Below are positions 7,529 to 15,029 of a stretch of DNA of 15,029 nt, piece after piece (the stretch's first letter is position 1; each line of letters starts with the position of its first letter). Position numbers and translations under genes: made by a program. The notes beneath the pieces were generated by a model that made no database searches, had not been told where the DNA came from, and saw only the letters and a program-made list of their open reading frames with translations. Location of the stretch: the NCBI GenBank assembly GCA_020216655.1, contig JAIWNU010000136.1, forward strand, positions 1-15,029, written 5' to 3'. The DNA is from Treponema sp. (GTDB taxonomy: Bacteria; Spirochaetota; Spirochaetia; Treponematales; Breznakiellaceae).

Positions 7529-9826
7529 TTAGCTCTTTGCGGCGCTGTTAAAGCGTTTTTCCAGCGTGACCTGGTTTCCCTTGTCATTGTAGACCACGCG
7601 GTCAAAGGCGGCTAAGGTCATAAAGAGGCCTCGTCCGTGTTCCAATATTTCAGGATTTGGATTAGCTACCTGTTCAAGGAACTTTTTATGGTTAAACCCT
7701 TTCCCCTCGTCGGTTATACGGAATAGGGCTCGCTGGGGTGTTATTGAATATTCTACCTGTACCCGCCGATCCTTGTATGCTGGGTTATCTTTCCGCTCCT
7801 GAAGAAACTCGAAATAGCGCCGTTCCCGCTGGGCTTTGCTCTTTTCATCAAAGGTTATTTCCAGGTTCCCGTGTTCAATGGCGTTTATAATGATTTCCCG
7901 GACGCACACCATGGCAAAGTTAGCATCTTCCTGGGGCATATATTTACTGAGGTTTGCGCATACATGGCGGCTGATATCATCCGCCGCTGACAGGGTGTTT
8001 TCTATTTCAAAATGTTCTCGGCCTTCTATAAAGGCCTGAGCCAGATCGTCTCTGTTGTCAGGAATAACCCTGAGCAGTATTTCTATCCCCTCTGGCGTTT
8101 TAATGCTTTCCATTCTGAGGGTACAGGACTTGAAATCCCCCAGGGGAGAGCGGAGTTGGGCTTGAACTTCAATTGGTTGGGATGAATGAAGCAGCCGTTC
8201 GGCAATTTCTGCAAAACGTTCTGCCAGTGATATATGCTCTCGCTGATCTTCGTAGAGCTTATCGTATAATTTAGGAGTTTTTTCGCTGATATATGAGAGA
8301 TCAATTCCCTCTAGGTTAAAATAATCGATAGCCGCTGTATTGCATTCTTTAAAACGGAATTCTTTGTCAAGCAGTACTATAGGATCATTAGTTCCATTAA
8401 AAAGGCTCCGGTATTTACGTTCATTGCGTTCAGCCGTAGCTTTTGCTGCGTTGAGCTCATTAAGACGGTTTTCCAAATTAGCATTGGCATAATTTAATTG
8501 TTTAAACAAGAAACCGTATCGATTCGCGAGAATGAGAGCGCTGCCAATGGTAAACACAAAAAGTCCATAACGGGATAGGACAATATCCTTAAGAAAAATA
8601 ATAGAATCCAGAATATCAAAGATAGCGGTAAAAAAGAGAAAACCCGCTCCGATAAGAATGTTTCCCAAGGGAGTATGAACAAGATCGTGCCCTAGCTGGC
8701 CAATAAATCCATGTTTACCCTGAGATGCAGCATTTCGTTTCCACCGGCGGTAGCCTGTTGAAATAAAATCCCAGAGTACCGCATAGACAAAGATGTACAA
8801 AGCCATACCGAGTGCGCTGATTTGCCAAATCCGTAAAATATCATGAACAAAGGGAAGCGGGGTAAAGAGGGTAAATGCGGAGAGCAGGATGTTATAGATC
8901 GCCATGATCCGTGTGCCCCAGCGTGTTTTGTTAATGCTCAGGACCTCGATAAAGGCGCTGACCAGGGGCATGACCATATACAGGCTCGCAAATTCTATCC
9001 GAAGTAAATATTCAGAGTCCGGAACGATGAGGTATGCTGAATGGAGCCGGGCTGCCAGATACAAGCCCAACACCATGGAGAATAGTCCATAAAACAGATT
9101 ATACCGATCCTGCCGGCGAAATAAATAGAGCACAAGATGATAAAAGCCGATAAAAACATAAATGGCACAGAGTGCAAAACTCCAGACATCGTTATTAAAA
9201 TTCTCCAGGACCGCATAGTCGGTAAGCACATAGGGCTGGGAAAAGAAAAAACCTACCGGAGGGTTATTGGGTTCGCCGATAACCCGGAATGCAAGTATAT
9301 TTTGCCCCTGTACAAACAGGACAGGATTTATGGGGAAATAAACATCCCGATAACTTCTATGGGATATAATGTTGCCTGAGTTGTCTAGATGCATTTCAGA
9401 CCGAATCCGTGTGCCATTTAAGTATATTTCCCAGTTATCTCCTAATGCGGCTAAGTGAATTCCAGGAATGATTTTGTCTAGGCGTGATAGGTCCAGATCA
9501 AAAGGGACAATGAATGTGTATTCTGCGGGTTTGTACGTTTTAAAACTAAGGAAGGATCGTTTGGGGAGTTCTGGAATCTCGAGGAATCTGATAATCCTTG
9601 GACCTTCTGCTGTGGGTTCAAAAATATGCCATGATGGATCCTGTCTATCAGGGGCAGTTTTTGTAAGGTCCAAAGAAAAACCAGGGTGTACATAAACTGG
9701 CAGTGTATTAAGGTCGATATAAAAGTTGGATTTTTGTGGAATTCGGGGGGATGCTTCTGCTATTACTCCGAACACACTGATATAAAGGGTACATAATAAG
9801 ACCTTATACGTATCTGTTTTTCGCAT
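7529..9826 (-). CDS. Receptor kinase: 7TMR-DISM, PAS-like region and RsbW-type ATPase domain
   Basis: A membrane signalling protein of 765 residues. A signal peptide (MRKTDTYKVLLCTLYISVFG, cleavage near AEA/SP) is followed by a periplasmic domain (35-200) with a jelly-roll-like stretch, GDNWEIYLNGTRIRSE. Seven membrane helices span about 214-440, the 7TMR-DISM layout. Then come a short coiled coil (445-470), a PAS-like region (470-600, NERKYRSLFNGTNDPIVLLD) and a C-terminal HATPase_c_2 domain. The ATP site shows the N box REIIINAIEHGN, the G1 box DEGKGF and the G2 box HGRGL. There is no HisKA helix with a phosphoacceptor histidine, so the output is probably Ser/Thr kinase or sequestering activity on an anti-sigma or anti-anti-sigma partner, as in RsbW. 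ATG 9826 has AAGGA 8 bases upstream; ATG 9835 has none at a usable distance. It overlaps the upstream paralog by 23 bases, implying one transcript. Confidence 0.88.
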   Translation of the reverse strand: MRKTDTYKVLLCTLYISVFGVIAEASPRIPQKSNFYIDLNTLPVYVHPGFSLDLTKTAPDRQDPSWHIFEPTAEGPRIIRFLEIPELPKRSFLSFKTYKPAEYTFIVPFDLDLSRLDKIIPGIHLAALGDNWEIYLNGTRIRSEMHLDNSGNIISHRSYRDVYFPINPVLFVQGQNILAFRVIGEPNNPPVGFFFSQPYVLTDYAVLENFNNDVWSFALCAIYVFIGFYHLVLYLFRRQDRYNLFYGLFSMVLGLYLAARLHSAYLIVPDSEYLLRIEFASLYMVMPLVSAFIEVLSINKTRWGTRIMAIYNILLSAFTLFTPLPFVHDILRIWQISALGMALYIFVYAVLWDFISTGYRRWKRNAASQGKHGFIGQLGHDLVHTPLGNILIGAGFLFFTAIFDILDSIIFLKDIVLSRYGLFVFTIGSALILANRYGFLFKQLNYANANLENRLNELNAAKATAERNERKYRSLFNGTNDPIVLLDKEFRFKECNTAAIDYFNLEGIDLSYISEKTPKLYDKLYEDQREHISLAERFAEIAERLLHSSQPIEVQAQLRSPLGDFKSCTLRMESIKTPEGIEILLRVIPDNRDDLAQAFIEGREHFEIENTLSAADDISRHVCANLSKYMPQEDANFAMVCVREIIINAIEHGNLEITFDEKSKAQRERRYFEFLQERKDNPAYKDRRVQVEYSITPQRALFRITDEGKGFNHKKFLEQVANPNPEILEHGRGLFMTLAAFDRVVYNDKGNQVTLEKRFNSAAKS

Positions 9827-12023
9827 AATGAGCATCCTTGTATGATATGACTTTTTTTAGGGTAACCTGGTTACCAGTAGAATTATAAACAACCTTGTCA
9901 AAGGCTGCCAGTGCTAAATAAATCCCCTGATGCCGCTTAAGAAACTCTTGTTCGCCTTTTTTAATCTTTTCTAGTATAGATAGATGATCAAATCCCATGC
10001 CCTGATCTGTGATCTGGATAAGAGCTTTTTTCGGTGTGATAAGGTATTTAATACGTACTTTCCCGATGTTCACATTGCCATGTTTAATAGCATTTATAAT
10101 CATTTCTCGCAGGGCAGCCCATATAATGCTAATCTCATGGTCGGGTAAAAAACAATACAAAAAAGATGCAATTTTATTGCTTATACTTTCTGCTGCGGCT
10201 AAGGTGTTTTCTATTACAAAAGTGCCTTTAGTTTTTTTGCAGTTTTCTGCATTGTAAATGGGGTTTGCTAGATAAAACCTTATACAGAAGAGAAATGATT
10301 CATCGCTTTTAAATTTTTCAAAACGTAATGTCCACTTTTGAACGGTACCTTTAGAGAGCTCAAGCTGCGCATCTAAATCAAAGGGTCTATCTATAAGCAG
10401 TAATTTATTTATTATTTCTGTAATATCTGAGCGTCTTATTGTTTGAGTAGGTGTAAATTGTCCTAATAGGGCAATAAAATCAGTGTTTTGGGGTGAATCA
10501 GTATTAAAAAGGATTGATGCAGCTCGATTGTAATCCTGTATGATAAGCTGCTGATCGATAAATATCATTGGATCGGCAGTGCCGTCAAAAATTCTCCTAT
10601 ATGCCAATTCCTTATATTCTGCTTCTAGTTTTGTTTTATTCAGTGTGGTGATTTGAGCTTCTAGCTGGCTGCTCGCGTCGGAGAGCATCTGAAATAGGTT
10701 TTTATATCGGCGAGCGATAACAATAACGGTTCCTATGGTAAAAATGATGAGGCTATAACGGCTGAGTACTAAATTTTTTTTAACAACAATAGATGTAAAT
10801 GCGTGTATTATAGCAGTAAATATGAGTATACTCAGACCAATGAACACATTGCCAATCGGCGTATCTCTCATCACTTTGAATATTTGGAGTATTTCTGCTC
10901 TTTTTTTGTTATTCTGTGTTTCACTCGATACTGGTATTAGCCCCTGCATGGATGTAAAAAGTTTATAAAGCAGTAGGTATCCATATATGTATAACATGGT
11001 GAAAAGGCTAATAAAGGACCAAATAATCACCAAATCATGACCCAGGGCTGGCGGAAATAGAATCACCAACATTATTAAGGCGCCATATATGATATAAATC
11101 ATGTAACTGATTCTTTTTTCTTTTGTAGTCCACGGAGTAAGATCGTTCAGGAACCGAATAGCCGCAGGGAGTATAGAGAATAAACTGACCAGTTCTAGTT
11201 TGAATAATACTTCCGAATCGGAAATGAGCTGATAGACCGATGGTACTCTTGCAAGAAAATAAATGCCAAGTACCAGCATAAAGAGGCCAAAGGTGCGGTT
11301 CTGGTTGTCATAGGGGTTTAAGAAACTAATTAACAGTATATAAAAACCAACAAAAATGTAGATAAGACTTAAAATCACATCAACAATATCGTTGACCTGT
11401 GTCTTTAAGAAGTCAAGCGGAGCAATTCTATAGGGGTCTGAAGAATTGAGGCCCACCATGGGATTTGCAGGGTCTCCGACTATTCTAAAGACCAGGCTGT
11501 TTAATCCAGACCGTACGAGGTCAACCGAGAAGGGGATGAGCACATCGCGATAATTGCGATGCGCTGTTATGTTCCCCTGTAAATTCCTGTGTATTTCGCT
11601 TCGTATTAAGATGCCGTTTAGGTAAACTTCCCAATTGTCTCCTATGGAAGCTAAATGAAGTCCCAGGTATCCATTGGGTTGGCTTGTAAAAGAGAGATAC
11701 TGTTTAGATGTTATAAAAAAGGGTATCAAATAGGAGAATTCTTCTATTTTGTTTGTTCGAAGACTTAGAAAACTGTGTTTACTGTACTCAGGGTAATCGA
11801 TGATTCGTACCGATCGCTTCCCATCTCCTGAAGGAGATACTCCAAGCCACCCCTTTCCGGTGGGTGAAAAGCTTGATTTAGTATAATCAAGAGAAAAACC
11901 CGAATGTATAAAGAGGGGAAATTGGTTTAAATCTATCACTTCTTCAGCGGCGGTTTGTGGATGTAACTGTTGGGCTGAAAGGGGAGGACCAAACAAAAAT
12001 AATAAAATAAGTAAAACGATCAT
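9804..12023 (-). CDS. Paralogous receptor kinase: 7TMR-DISM, PAS-like region and divergent RsbW-type ATPase domain
   Basis: A 739-residue paralog of the downstream gene with the same plan. The parts are a signal peptide (MIVLLILLFLFGPPLSA, lacking the usual basic N-terminus), a periplasmic domain with GDNWEVYLNGILIRSEIH, seven membrane helices (about 212-440), a short coiled coil, a PAS-like region (about 470-590) and an HATPase_c_2 domain. The shared blocks, such as AAFDKVVYNSTGNQVTLKK near the C-terminus, indicate tandem duplication. Here the N box reads REMIINAIKHGN and the G1 box DQGMGF. The G2 box reads RHQGIY, lacking the first glycine of the paralog's HGRGL, and about 29 residues after the N box are missing. 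ATP binding may be weakened. The DNA is visibly AT-richer than the rest of the window. An in-frame TAA six bases upstream rules out an earlier start. It is the first gene of the minus-strand pair. Confidence 0.86.
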   Translation of the reverse strand: MIVLLILLFLFGPPLSAQQLHPQTAAEEVIDLNQFPLFIHSGFSLDYTKSSFSPTGKGWLGVSPSGDGKRSVRIIDYPEYSKHSFLSLRTNKIEEFSYLIPFFITSKQYLSFTSQPNGYLGLHLASIGDNWEVYLNGILIRSEIHRNLQGNITAHRNYRDVLIPFSVDLVRSGLNSLVFRIVGDPANPMVGLNSSDPYRIAPLDFLKTQVNDIVDVILSLIYIFVGFYILLISFLNPYDNQNRTFGLFMLVLGIYFLARVPSVYQLISDSEVLFKLELVSLFSILPAAIRFLNDLTPWTTKEKRISYMIYIIYGALIMLVILFPPALGHDLVIIWSFISLFTMLYIYGYLLLYKLFTSMQGLIPVSSETQNNKKRAEILQIFKVMRDTPIGNVFIGLSILIFTAIIHAFTSIVVKKNLVLSRYSLIIFTIGTVIVIARRYKNLFQMLSDASSQLEAQITTLNKTKLEAEYKELAYRRIFDGTADPMIFIDQQLIIQDYNRAASILFNTDSPQNTDFIALLGQFTPTQTIRRSDITEIINKLLLIDRPFDLDAQLELSKGTVQKWTLRFEKFKSDESFLFCIRFYLANPIYNAENCKKTKGTFVIENTLAAAESISNKIASFLYCFLPDHEISIIWAALREMIINAIKHGNVNIGKVRIKYLITPKKALIQITDQGMGFDHLSILEKIKKGEQEFLKRHQGIYLALAAFDKVVYNSTGNQVTLKKVISYKDAHYAKNRYV
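9835..9839 (-). promoter_or_regulatory. Ribosome binding site that sets the downstream receptor start
   Basis: On the minus strand AAGGA lies 8 bases before ATG 9826. It overlaps the alternative ATG at 9835, which therefore lacks its own site. The site lies inside the end region of the upstream paralog, which suits translational coupling. Confidence 0.65.
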
Positions 12024-12103
12024 GATTTAGTTATAAATTTCCAAAAAATCAAATATGTTAATAAAAATATATTACAAATGGTGTCTCTGCGCAAGGTACA
12101 GAA
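12024..12103. promoter_or_regulatory. AT-rich divergent promoter region between receptor and cNMP/GGDEF genes
   Basis: These 80 bases separate two genes that point away from each other, so promoters for both must lie here or reach into the coding ends. The stretch is strongly AT-rich (for example TTAATAAAAATATATTAC) and holds several possible -10 boxes on each strand. No single pair of boxes stands out. A shared regulator binding site is possible but none was identified. Confidence 0.55.
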
Positions 12104-13177
12104 ATGACATTTTTGCCTTTACTTGACCCGGTTTCGTTTAAGAACCATACTACAAGTGGAGGCCTTGTGTTGGGTGATTGTAATAGTCAGGACATTTTAA
12201 AAAAATCCTCTCTCTTTTCATCTTTGCTAGCCGATGATGAGGCCTATGTTTTATCGCGAATCAGCCGTTTTGAGCTTCGTAAAGGGGCGCTTTTGTTCAA
12301 GCTCAATGATCAGGCAGAGCGTTTTTATTATATTCTTCAGGGATCTATAAGAGTATATAGACAAAAACCGGAGGGAAGCAGCGAAGAGCTTGCTATTTTT
12401 ACCTCCCAGGACCTGCTTGGCGAATTCGATTTTGTCCGCCAGACCCACTATGATGCCGCTGCAGTGGCCCTGGAGGACACAGAATTAGTCTGTTTTCCCG
12501 CCCTCGGGCTTACTCTGGAGGACCTTAAACGAGAAAAGCCTGATACAGTTTCCCGAATTCTGCTGCGCTCCCTTTCCATGATCTCGAGCCGGCTCAGGTC
12601 TACCCAGCGGCTTATTTCTGAAAATACAACCTGGGTTCAAGAACTAAGGCGCAGGGCCTATGAGGATCCTGGGACGGGGCTTTGGAATCGGGCTTTTTTG
12701 GAAGAAGAAATCCGCAGAGAGTTGCAGGCCCCGACAGGGCTCATCCTTATGAAACCAGACCGTTTCAAGATTTTAGTCGATAATCTCGGACATAGTGCGG
12801 GGGATGATGCGATGATTGCTATCGCGGGCATTCTGAAATCCCTTGTACGGCATGTGGGCCGAGGTTGGGCACTGCGATTTAAAAGTAATGAAGTTGGGCT
12901 TTGTTTACCCCGCTGCGGACTTGAAGAAGTACAGAAAATTGCGCAGAAGCTTTATAGTTTAATCAATCATATTCCAGCAATTCCCGCAAGTGAATCATTC
13001 CCAGGTTTTATATTTTCAGCTACAGTTGTCTATGGGGTATGGCCTGATATGGCTGAGGACTGGGATACAATGGTAAGCCAGCAATACGCCTATATGATAG
13101 AACTATGGCAAAGCGGGGGTAACAGGGTAATTCCTTTCCCTGTAATACAAAAGAATCGGGAGCTAAAAGATGAGTAA
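12104..13177 (+). CDS. Cyclic-nucleotide-binding/GGDEF protein, degenerate in both domains (probable pseudoenzyme)
   Basis: A soluble protein of 357 residues. An N-terminal cNMP-binding-like beta-barrel covers about 35-150 (FELRKGALLFKLNDQAERFY, then ILQGSIRVY) and a GGDEF-like domain covers about 185-345. The phosphate-binding cassette reads LLGEFDFVRQTHYDAAAV at 104-121, lacking the Pro-Arg-Ser/Thr-Ala that holds the cyclic phosphate. In the second domain the fold marks DRFKILVDNLGHSAGDD and GTGLWNRAFLEE survive, but the signature GGDEF is replaced by KSNEV at 260-264 and no RxxD inhibitory site precedes it. The first aspartate of the metal site is replaced (LMKPDRF). It is therefore unlikely to make c-di-GMP and may act as a sensor or partner. 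ATG 12104 has AAGG 7 bases upstream. It overlaps the next gene by 8 bases. Confidence 0.85.
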   Translation: MTFLPLLDPVSFKNHTTSGGLVLGDCNSQDILKKSSLFSSLLADDEAYVLSRISRFELRKGALLFKLNDQAERFYYILQGSIRVYRQKPEGSSEELAIFTSQDLLGEFDFVRQTHYDAAAVALEDTELVCFPALGLTLEDLKREKPDTVSRILLRSLSMISSRLRSTQRLISENTTWVQELRRRAYEDPGTGLWNRAFLEEEIRRELQAPTGLILMKPDRFKILVDNLGHSAGDDAMIAIAGILKSLVRHVGRGWALRFKSNEVGLCLPRCGLEEVQKIAQKLYSLINHIPAIPASESFPGFIFSATVVYGVWPDMAEDWDTMVSQQYAYMIELWQSGGNRVIPFPVIQKNRELKDE

Positions 13178-14171
13178 ATCTCCGCTGGATAATGAAGCCC
13201 TTATCCATTCTCCCCTCTTTGCGTCCATGAGCGAATTGGAATTTAATGCGGTTACCGCCTTTCTGGAACGCCGTCATTATAAAAAGGGTGAGGTGATTTT
13301 TTCCGAAGGTGAAGCTGGGCAGGAGATGTTTATACTTCTGACAGGTCATGTTATAGCTACCGTAAATCTGGGGAACGGGAGCCGGCGTAAAATTTACGAC
13401 TTTGAACCGGGGCGTTTTTTTGGCGAGATGGCGATAATTGAAGCTGCTCCCCGATCGGCCACCTGCACAGCCACGGAAGACACGGATGTTCTGGTCCTTC
13501 AAGGGCTGGATTTTTACCGGCTCATCTTTGAACATCCCATGATTGCCCTCAAGTTGTTAGGTGCCATCAGTCAGGTTATGACGAGCTGGCTCGATGAATC
13601 CTCTCGATTCCTGAATGATCTTCTTCGTTGGGGTGAAACTGCACGGCTCAGGGCTATTACCGACAGCCTCACCGGGCTTTATAATCGGCGTTTCCTCGAA
13701 GAATCTCTTAATAGCCGGCTGGAAGGCGGGGGAGAAAGCAAGCGTACCATTGCGGTACTGATGATGGATCTGGACCGGATTCATGAAATAAACAATGCCT
13801 ACGGTGAGGCTGGCGGGGACCAGGTAATAAAAACGGTGGCAGGCGTTTTTAAGCAGGTGCTGCGGGACGCGGATATTGCAGCCCGGCTTGCGGGGGATGA
13901 GTTTGCCTTTGTGCTCCCTGACACTACCCTGGAAGAGGCGCTGCAGATTAGCGAGCGTCTCAGGATATCTGTTTCAAGGCTCGAAATCCCAATAGTTGTG
14001 AATGTTCCTGAAGGGCGTGTTATGGAACAGCGGCTTTCTATTAAAACCTGTCTCGGGGTTGCTGTCTCGCCCCAGCATGGCAGTACTGGGCCCGCCCTCC
14101 TTGCCGCTGCCGACGCAGCCCTCCGGAAAGCCAAAGACCAGGGCCGCAACCGTGTCATAGCAGCGGGGTAG
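13170..14171 (+). CDS. Diguanylate cyclase with N-terminal cyclic-nucleotide-binding domain
   Basis: A soluble protein of 333 residues expected to make c-di-GMP from two GTP, gated by a cyclic nucleotide. The N-terminal cNMP-binding barrel (about 15-130) has an intact phosphate-binding cassette, FFGEMAIIEAAPRSATC, with Arg95 in place. A helical linker leads to the GGDEF domain (about 160-330), with DSLTGLYNRRFLEE at its start. The active-site signature is AGDEF (241-245), an accepted functional variant. RDAD at 232-235 lies exactly five residues before it and forms the I-site for product inhibition. MMDLDRIHEINNAYGEAGGD replaces the common DxDxFKxxNDxxGHxxGD, so the GTP pocket is somewhat divergent, but both metal aspartates remain. 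ATG 13170 overlaps the end of the preceding gene by 8 bases and has GGGAG 7 bases upstream, so the two are translationally coupled. Confidence 0.9.
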   Translation: MSKSPLDNEALIHSPLFASMSELEFNAVTAFLERRHYKKGEVIFSEGEAGQEMFILLTGHVIATVNLGNGSRRKIYDFEPGRFFGEMAIIEAAPRSATCTATEDTDVLVLQGLDFYRLIFEHPMIALKLLGAISQVMTSWLDESSRFLNDLLRWGETARLRAITDSLTGLYNRRFLEESLNSRLEGGGESKRTIAVLMMDLDRIHEINNAYGEAGGDQVIKTVAGVFKQVLRDADIAARLAGDEFAFVLPDTTLEEALQISERLRISVSRLEIPIVVNVPEGRVMEQRLSIKTCLGVAVSPQHGSTGPALLAAADAALRKAKDQGRNRVIAAG

Positions 14172-14186
14172 GCTCTTGCGTATAAA

Positions 14187-15029
14187 TCAGTATTGGGCGG
14201 TCAGAACCAACGCCAGGCGGGCTACCGAGTAGTCCGCGCCTGCTGTGTCTGCATAGGGGCCTAAAACATCACCGGATCCTATTTCCATGATAGTTGTGCT
14301 TCCCCGAAGGCCTGTTATAAATCTCCAGGAAGCCTCTAGTCCGAGCGACAGGTTTTTACCAAGGACAGAAGCAACTCCCAGGGATGGCTCAATACCGATG
14401 CCCCCTGCCATTTTTTCAGTAAATTGTCTTGGTAAACCAGTATCTGGGTCCGGATAATAATGATCATCCTGGTCGTTACAGCTATTAAGGACGTATACCG
14501 CTGTCCCCGCCTGCAGGGAGAGGCCTGGCAGGGCCTGCCACCGCAGTTCTACTATAGGAGCAATAGAGACCCAGTTTTGCCAGTAGCCGATTCCAGTACC
14601 ATAAAAAGGGACTTTAGGAAAATCATTTGACCATGGAATTGGTGGATTGCTATCTTGTTGGGCATACTGGGTATATCCATTCCGGGCAATCCAGTGCAGG
14701 TTCATCATAGAAGCGGTAATGCCGGTGCGGAATATGAGAGACGGGGTAAGAGAAAATCCATAGCCTAAGGTTGTATCGAGCCATTGGGAGTGCTCATTCA
14801 TAGCCTCATGGGCAGAAAAATTAGTGAGGAAGTAGTTACCATTTGCATCTTTGCCAAGCCAGTCCTTGTCGGTAATGGTGCCGCTTTGCATATAAAAGCC
14901 AAAACGGACCGAAATATTTCCGTAAAAACCGGTGTAGGGCCGCTTCCCATAGTTGTAGTGTAAAACCGTGCCGTAATAGACAAGTCCTTCCAGGGGCCAG
15001 ACCAGTTCGCTCAACAAATCTTTTGAACC
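14187..15029 (-). CDS. Omptin-family outer-membrane protease (N-terminus missing)
   Basis: The frame is open to the window edge, so the signal peptide and the first strands lie outside. The first readable residues are GSKDLLSELVWPLEGLVYYG, which resemble the GRKVSQLDWKF region of OmpT. Counting from the TTG at 15017, Asp50 and Asp52 in TDKDWLGK match OmpT Asp83/Asp85 of DQDW. Asp184 and His186 in DQDDHYYPDP match the OmpT Asp210/His212 pair of DEHYDP. All four catalytic residues of the omptin aspartate/histidine site are therefore present with family-like spacing. Alternating amphipathic strands fit a ten-strand beta-barrel, and the last residue is a tyrosine, as in many outer-membrane barrels. 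The expected role is cleavage of surface or host peptides. It ends 15 bases from the convergent cyclase gene, with no terminator visible between them. Confidence 0.8.
   Translation of the reverse strand, partial: GSKDLLSELVWPLEGLVYYGTVLHYNYGKRPYTGFYGNISVRFGFYMQSGTITDKDWLGKDANGNYFLTNFSAHEAMNEHSQWLDTTLGYGFSLTPSLIFRTGITASMMNLHWIARNGYTQYAQQDSNPPIPWSNDFPKVPFYGTGIGYWQNWVSIAPIVELRWQALPGLSLQAGTAVYVLNSCNDQDDHYYPDPDTGLPRQFTEKMAGGIGIEPSLGVASVLGKNLSLGLEASWRFITGLRGSTTIMEIGSGDVLGPYADTAGADYSVARLALVLTAQY

Noticed and set aside
9827..9835. ATG at 9835 as the start of the downstream receptor gene
   Set aside because: AAGG lies immediately next to it; ATG 9826 has the proper spacing and gives a typical signal peptide beginning MRK.
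15015..15017. TTG at 15017 as the start of the omptin gene
   Set aside because: The frame stays open to the window edge, and the residues before it continue the omptin similarity.
1..15029. Defence system, CRISPR array, phage or transposon
   Set aside because: No regularly spaced repeats, nuclease, integrase, transposase or tRNA-linked attachment site was seen.

Overview
The window looks like chromosomal DNA from a spirochaete of the Treponema group. This is inferred from the gene mix: a large secreted protein ending in a FlgD-type Ig domain, 7TMR-DISM receptors fused to RsbW-like kinase domains, and cyclic-nucleotide-binding/GGDEF proteins. No rRNA, tRNA, CRISPR array, insertion sequence or phage gene was seen. 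Ten protein genes fill almost all of it; the first and last run off the window edges.

Layout. 1-2131 (+): the end of a large, probably exported protein with Ig-like domains. 2132-2335: an intergenic region with a three-copy inverted/direct repeat, a probable promoter, and two overlapping palindromes at the predicted start of the next transcript. 2336-3625 (+): an NCS2 purine permease (AzgA/PbuG type). 3626-3806: a nested inverted repeat, a strong intrinsic terminator, and a promoter whose -35 box abuts the terminator T-run. 3807-7517 (+): a probable three-gene operon of D-3-phosphoglycerate dehydrogenase with an ACT domain (serA), an aldehyde dehydrogenase, and an AEC-family transporter. 7529-12023 (-): two tandem paralogous receptors (signal peptide, periplasmic domain, seven membrane helices, PAS-like region, RsbW-type ATPase domain), the upstream one more AT-rich and partly degenerate. 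12024-12103: an AT-rich divergent promoter region. 12104-14171 (+): two overlapping cNMP-binding/GGDEF genes, the first degenerate in both domains and the second apparently an intact diguanylate cyclase with an inhibitory I-site. 14187-15029 (-): the C-terminal part of an omptin-type outer-membrane protease with all four catalytic residues in place.

How they may work together. The left half is housekeeping-like: purine uptake, then hydroxyacid/aldehyde metabolism with a transporter. The right half is a signalling island. Two membrane receptors with Ser/Thr (anti-sigma-type) kinase outputs are divergently transcribed from a cNMP-gated c-di-GMP synthase paired with a probable pseudoenzyme. The most unusual features are this degenerate/intact cyclase pair, the receptor-RsbW fusions without a phosphoacceptor-histidine domain, and the omptin.
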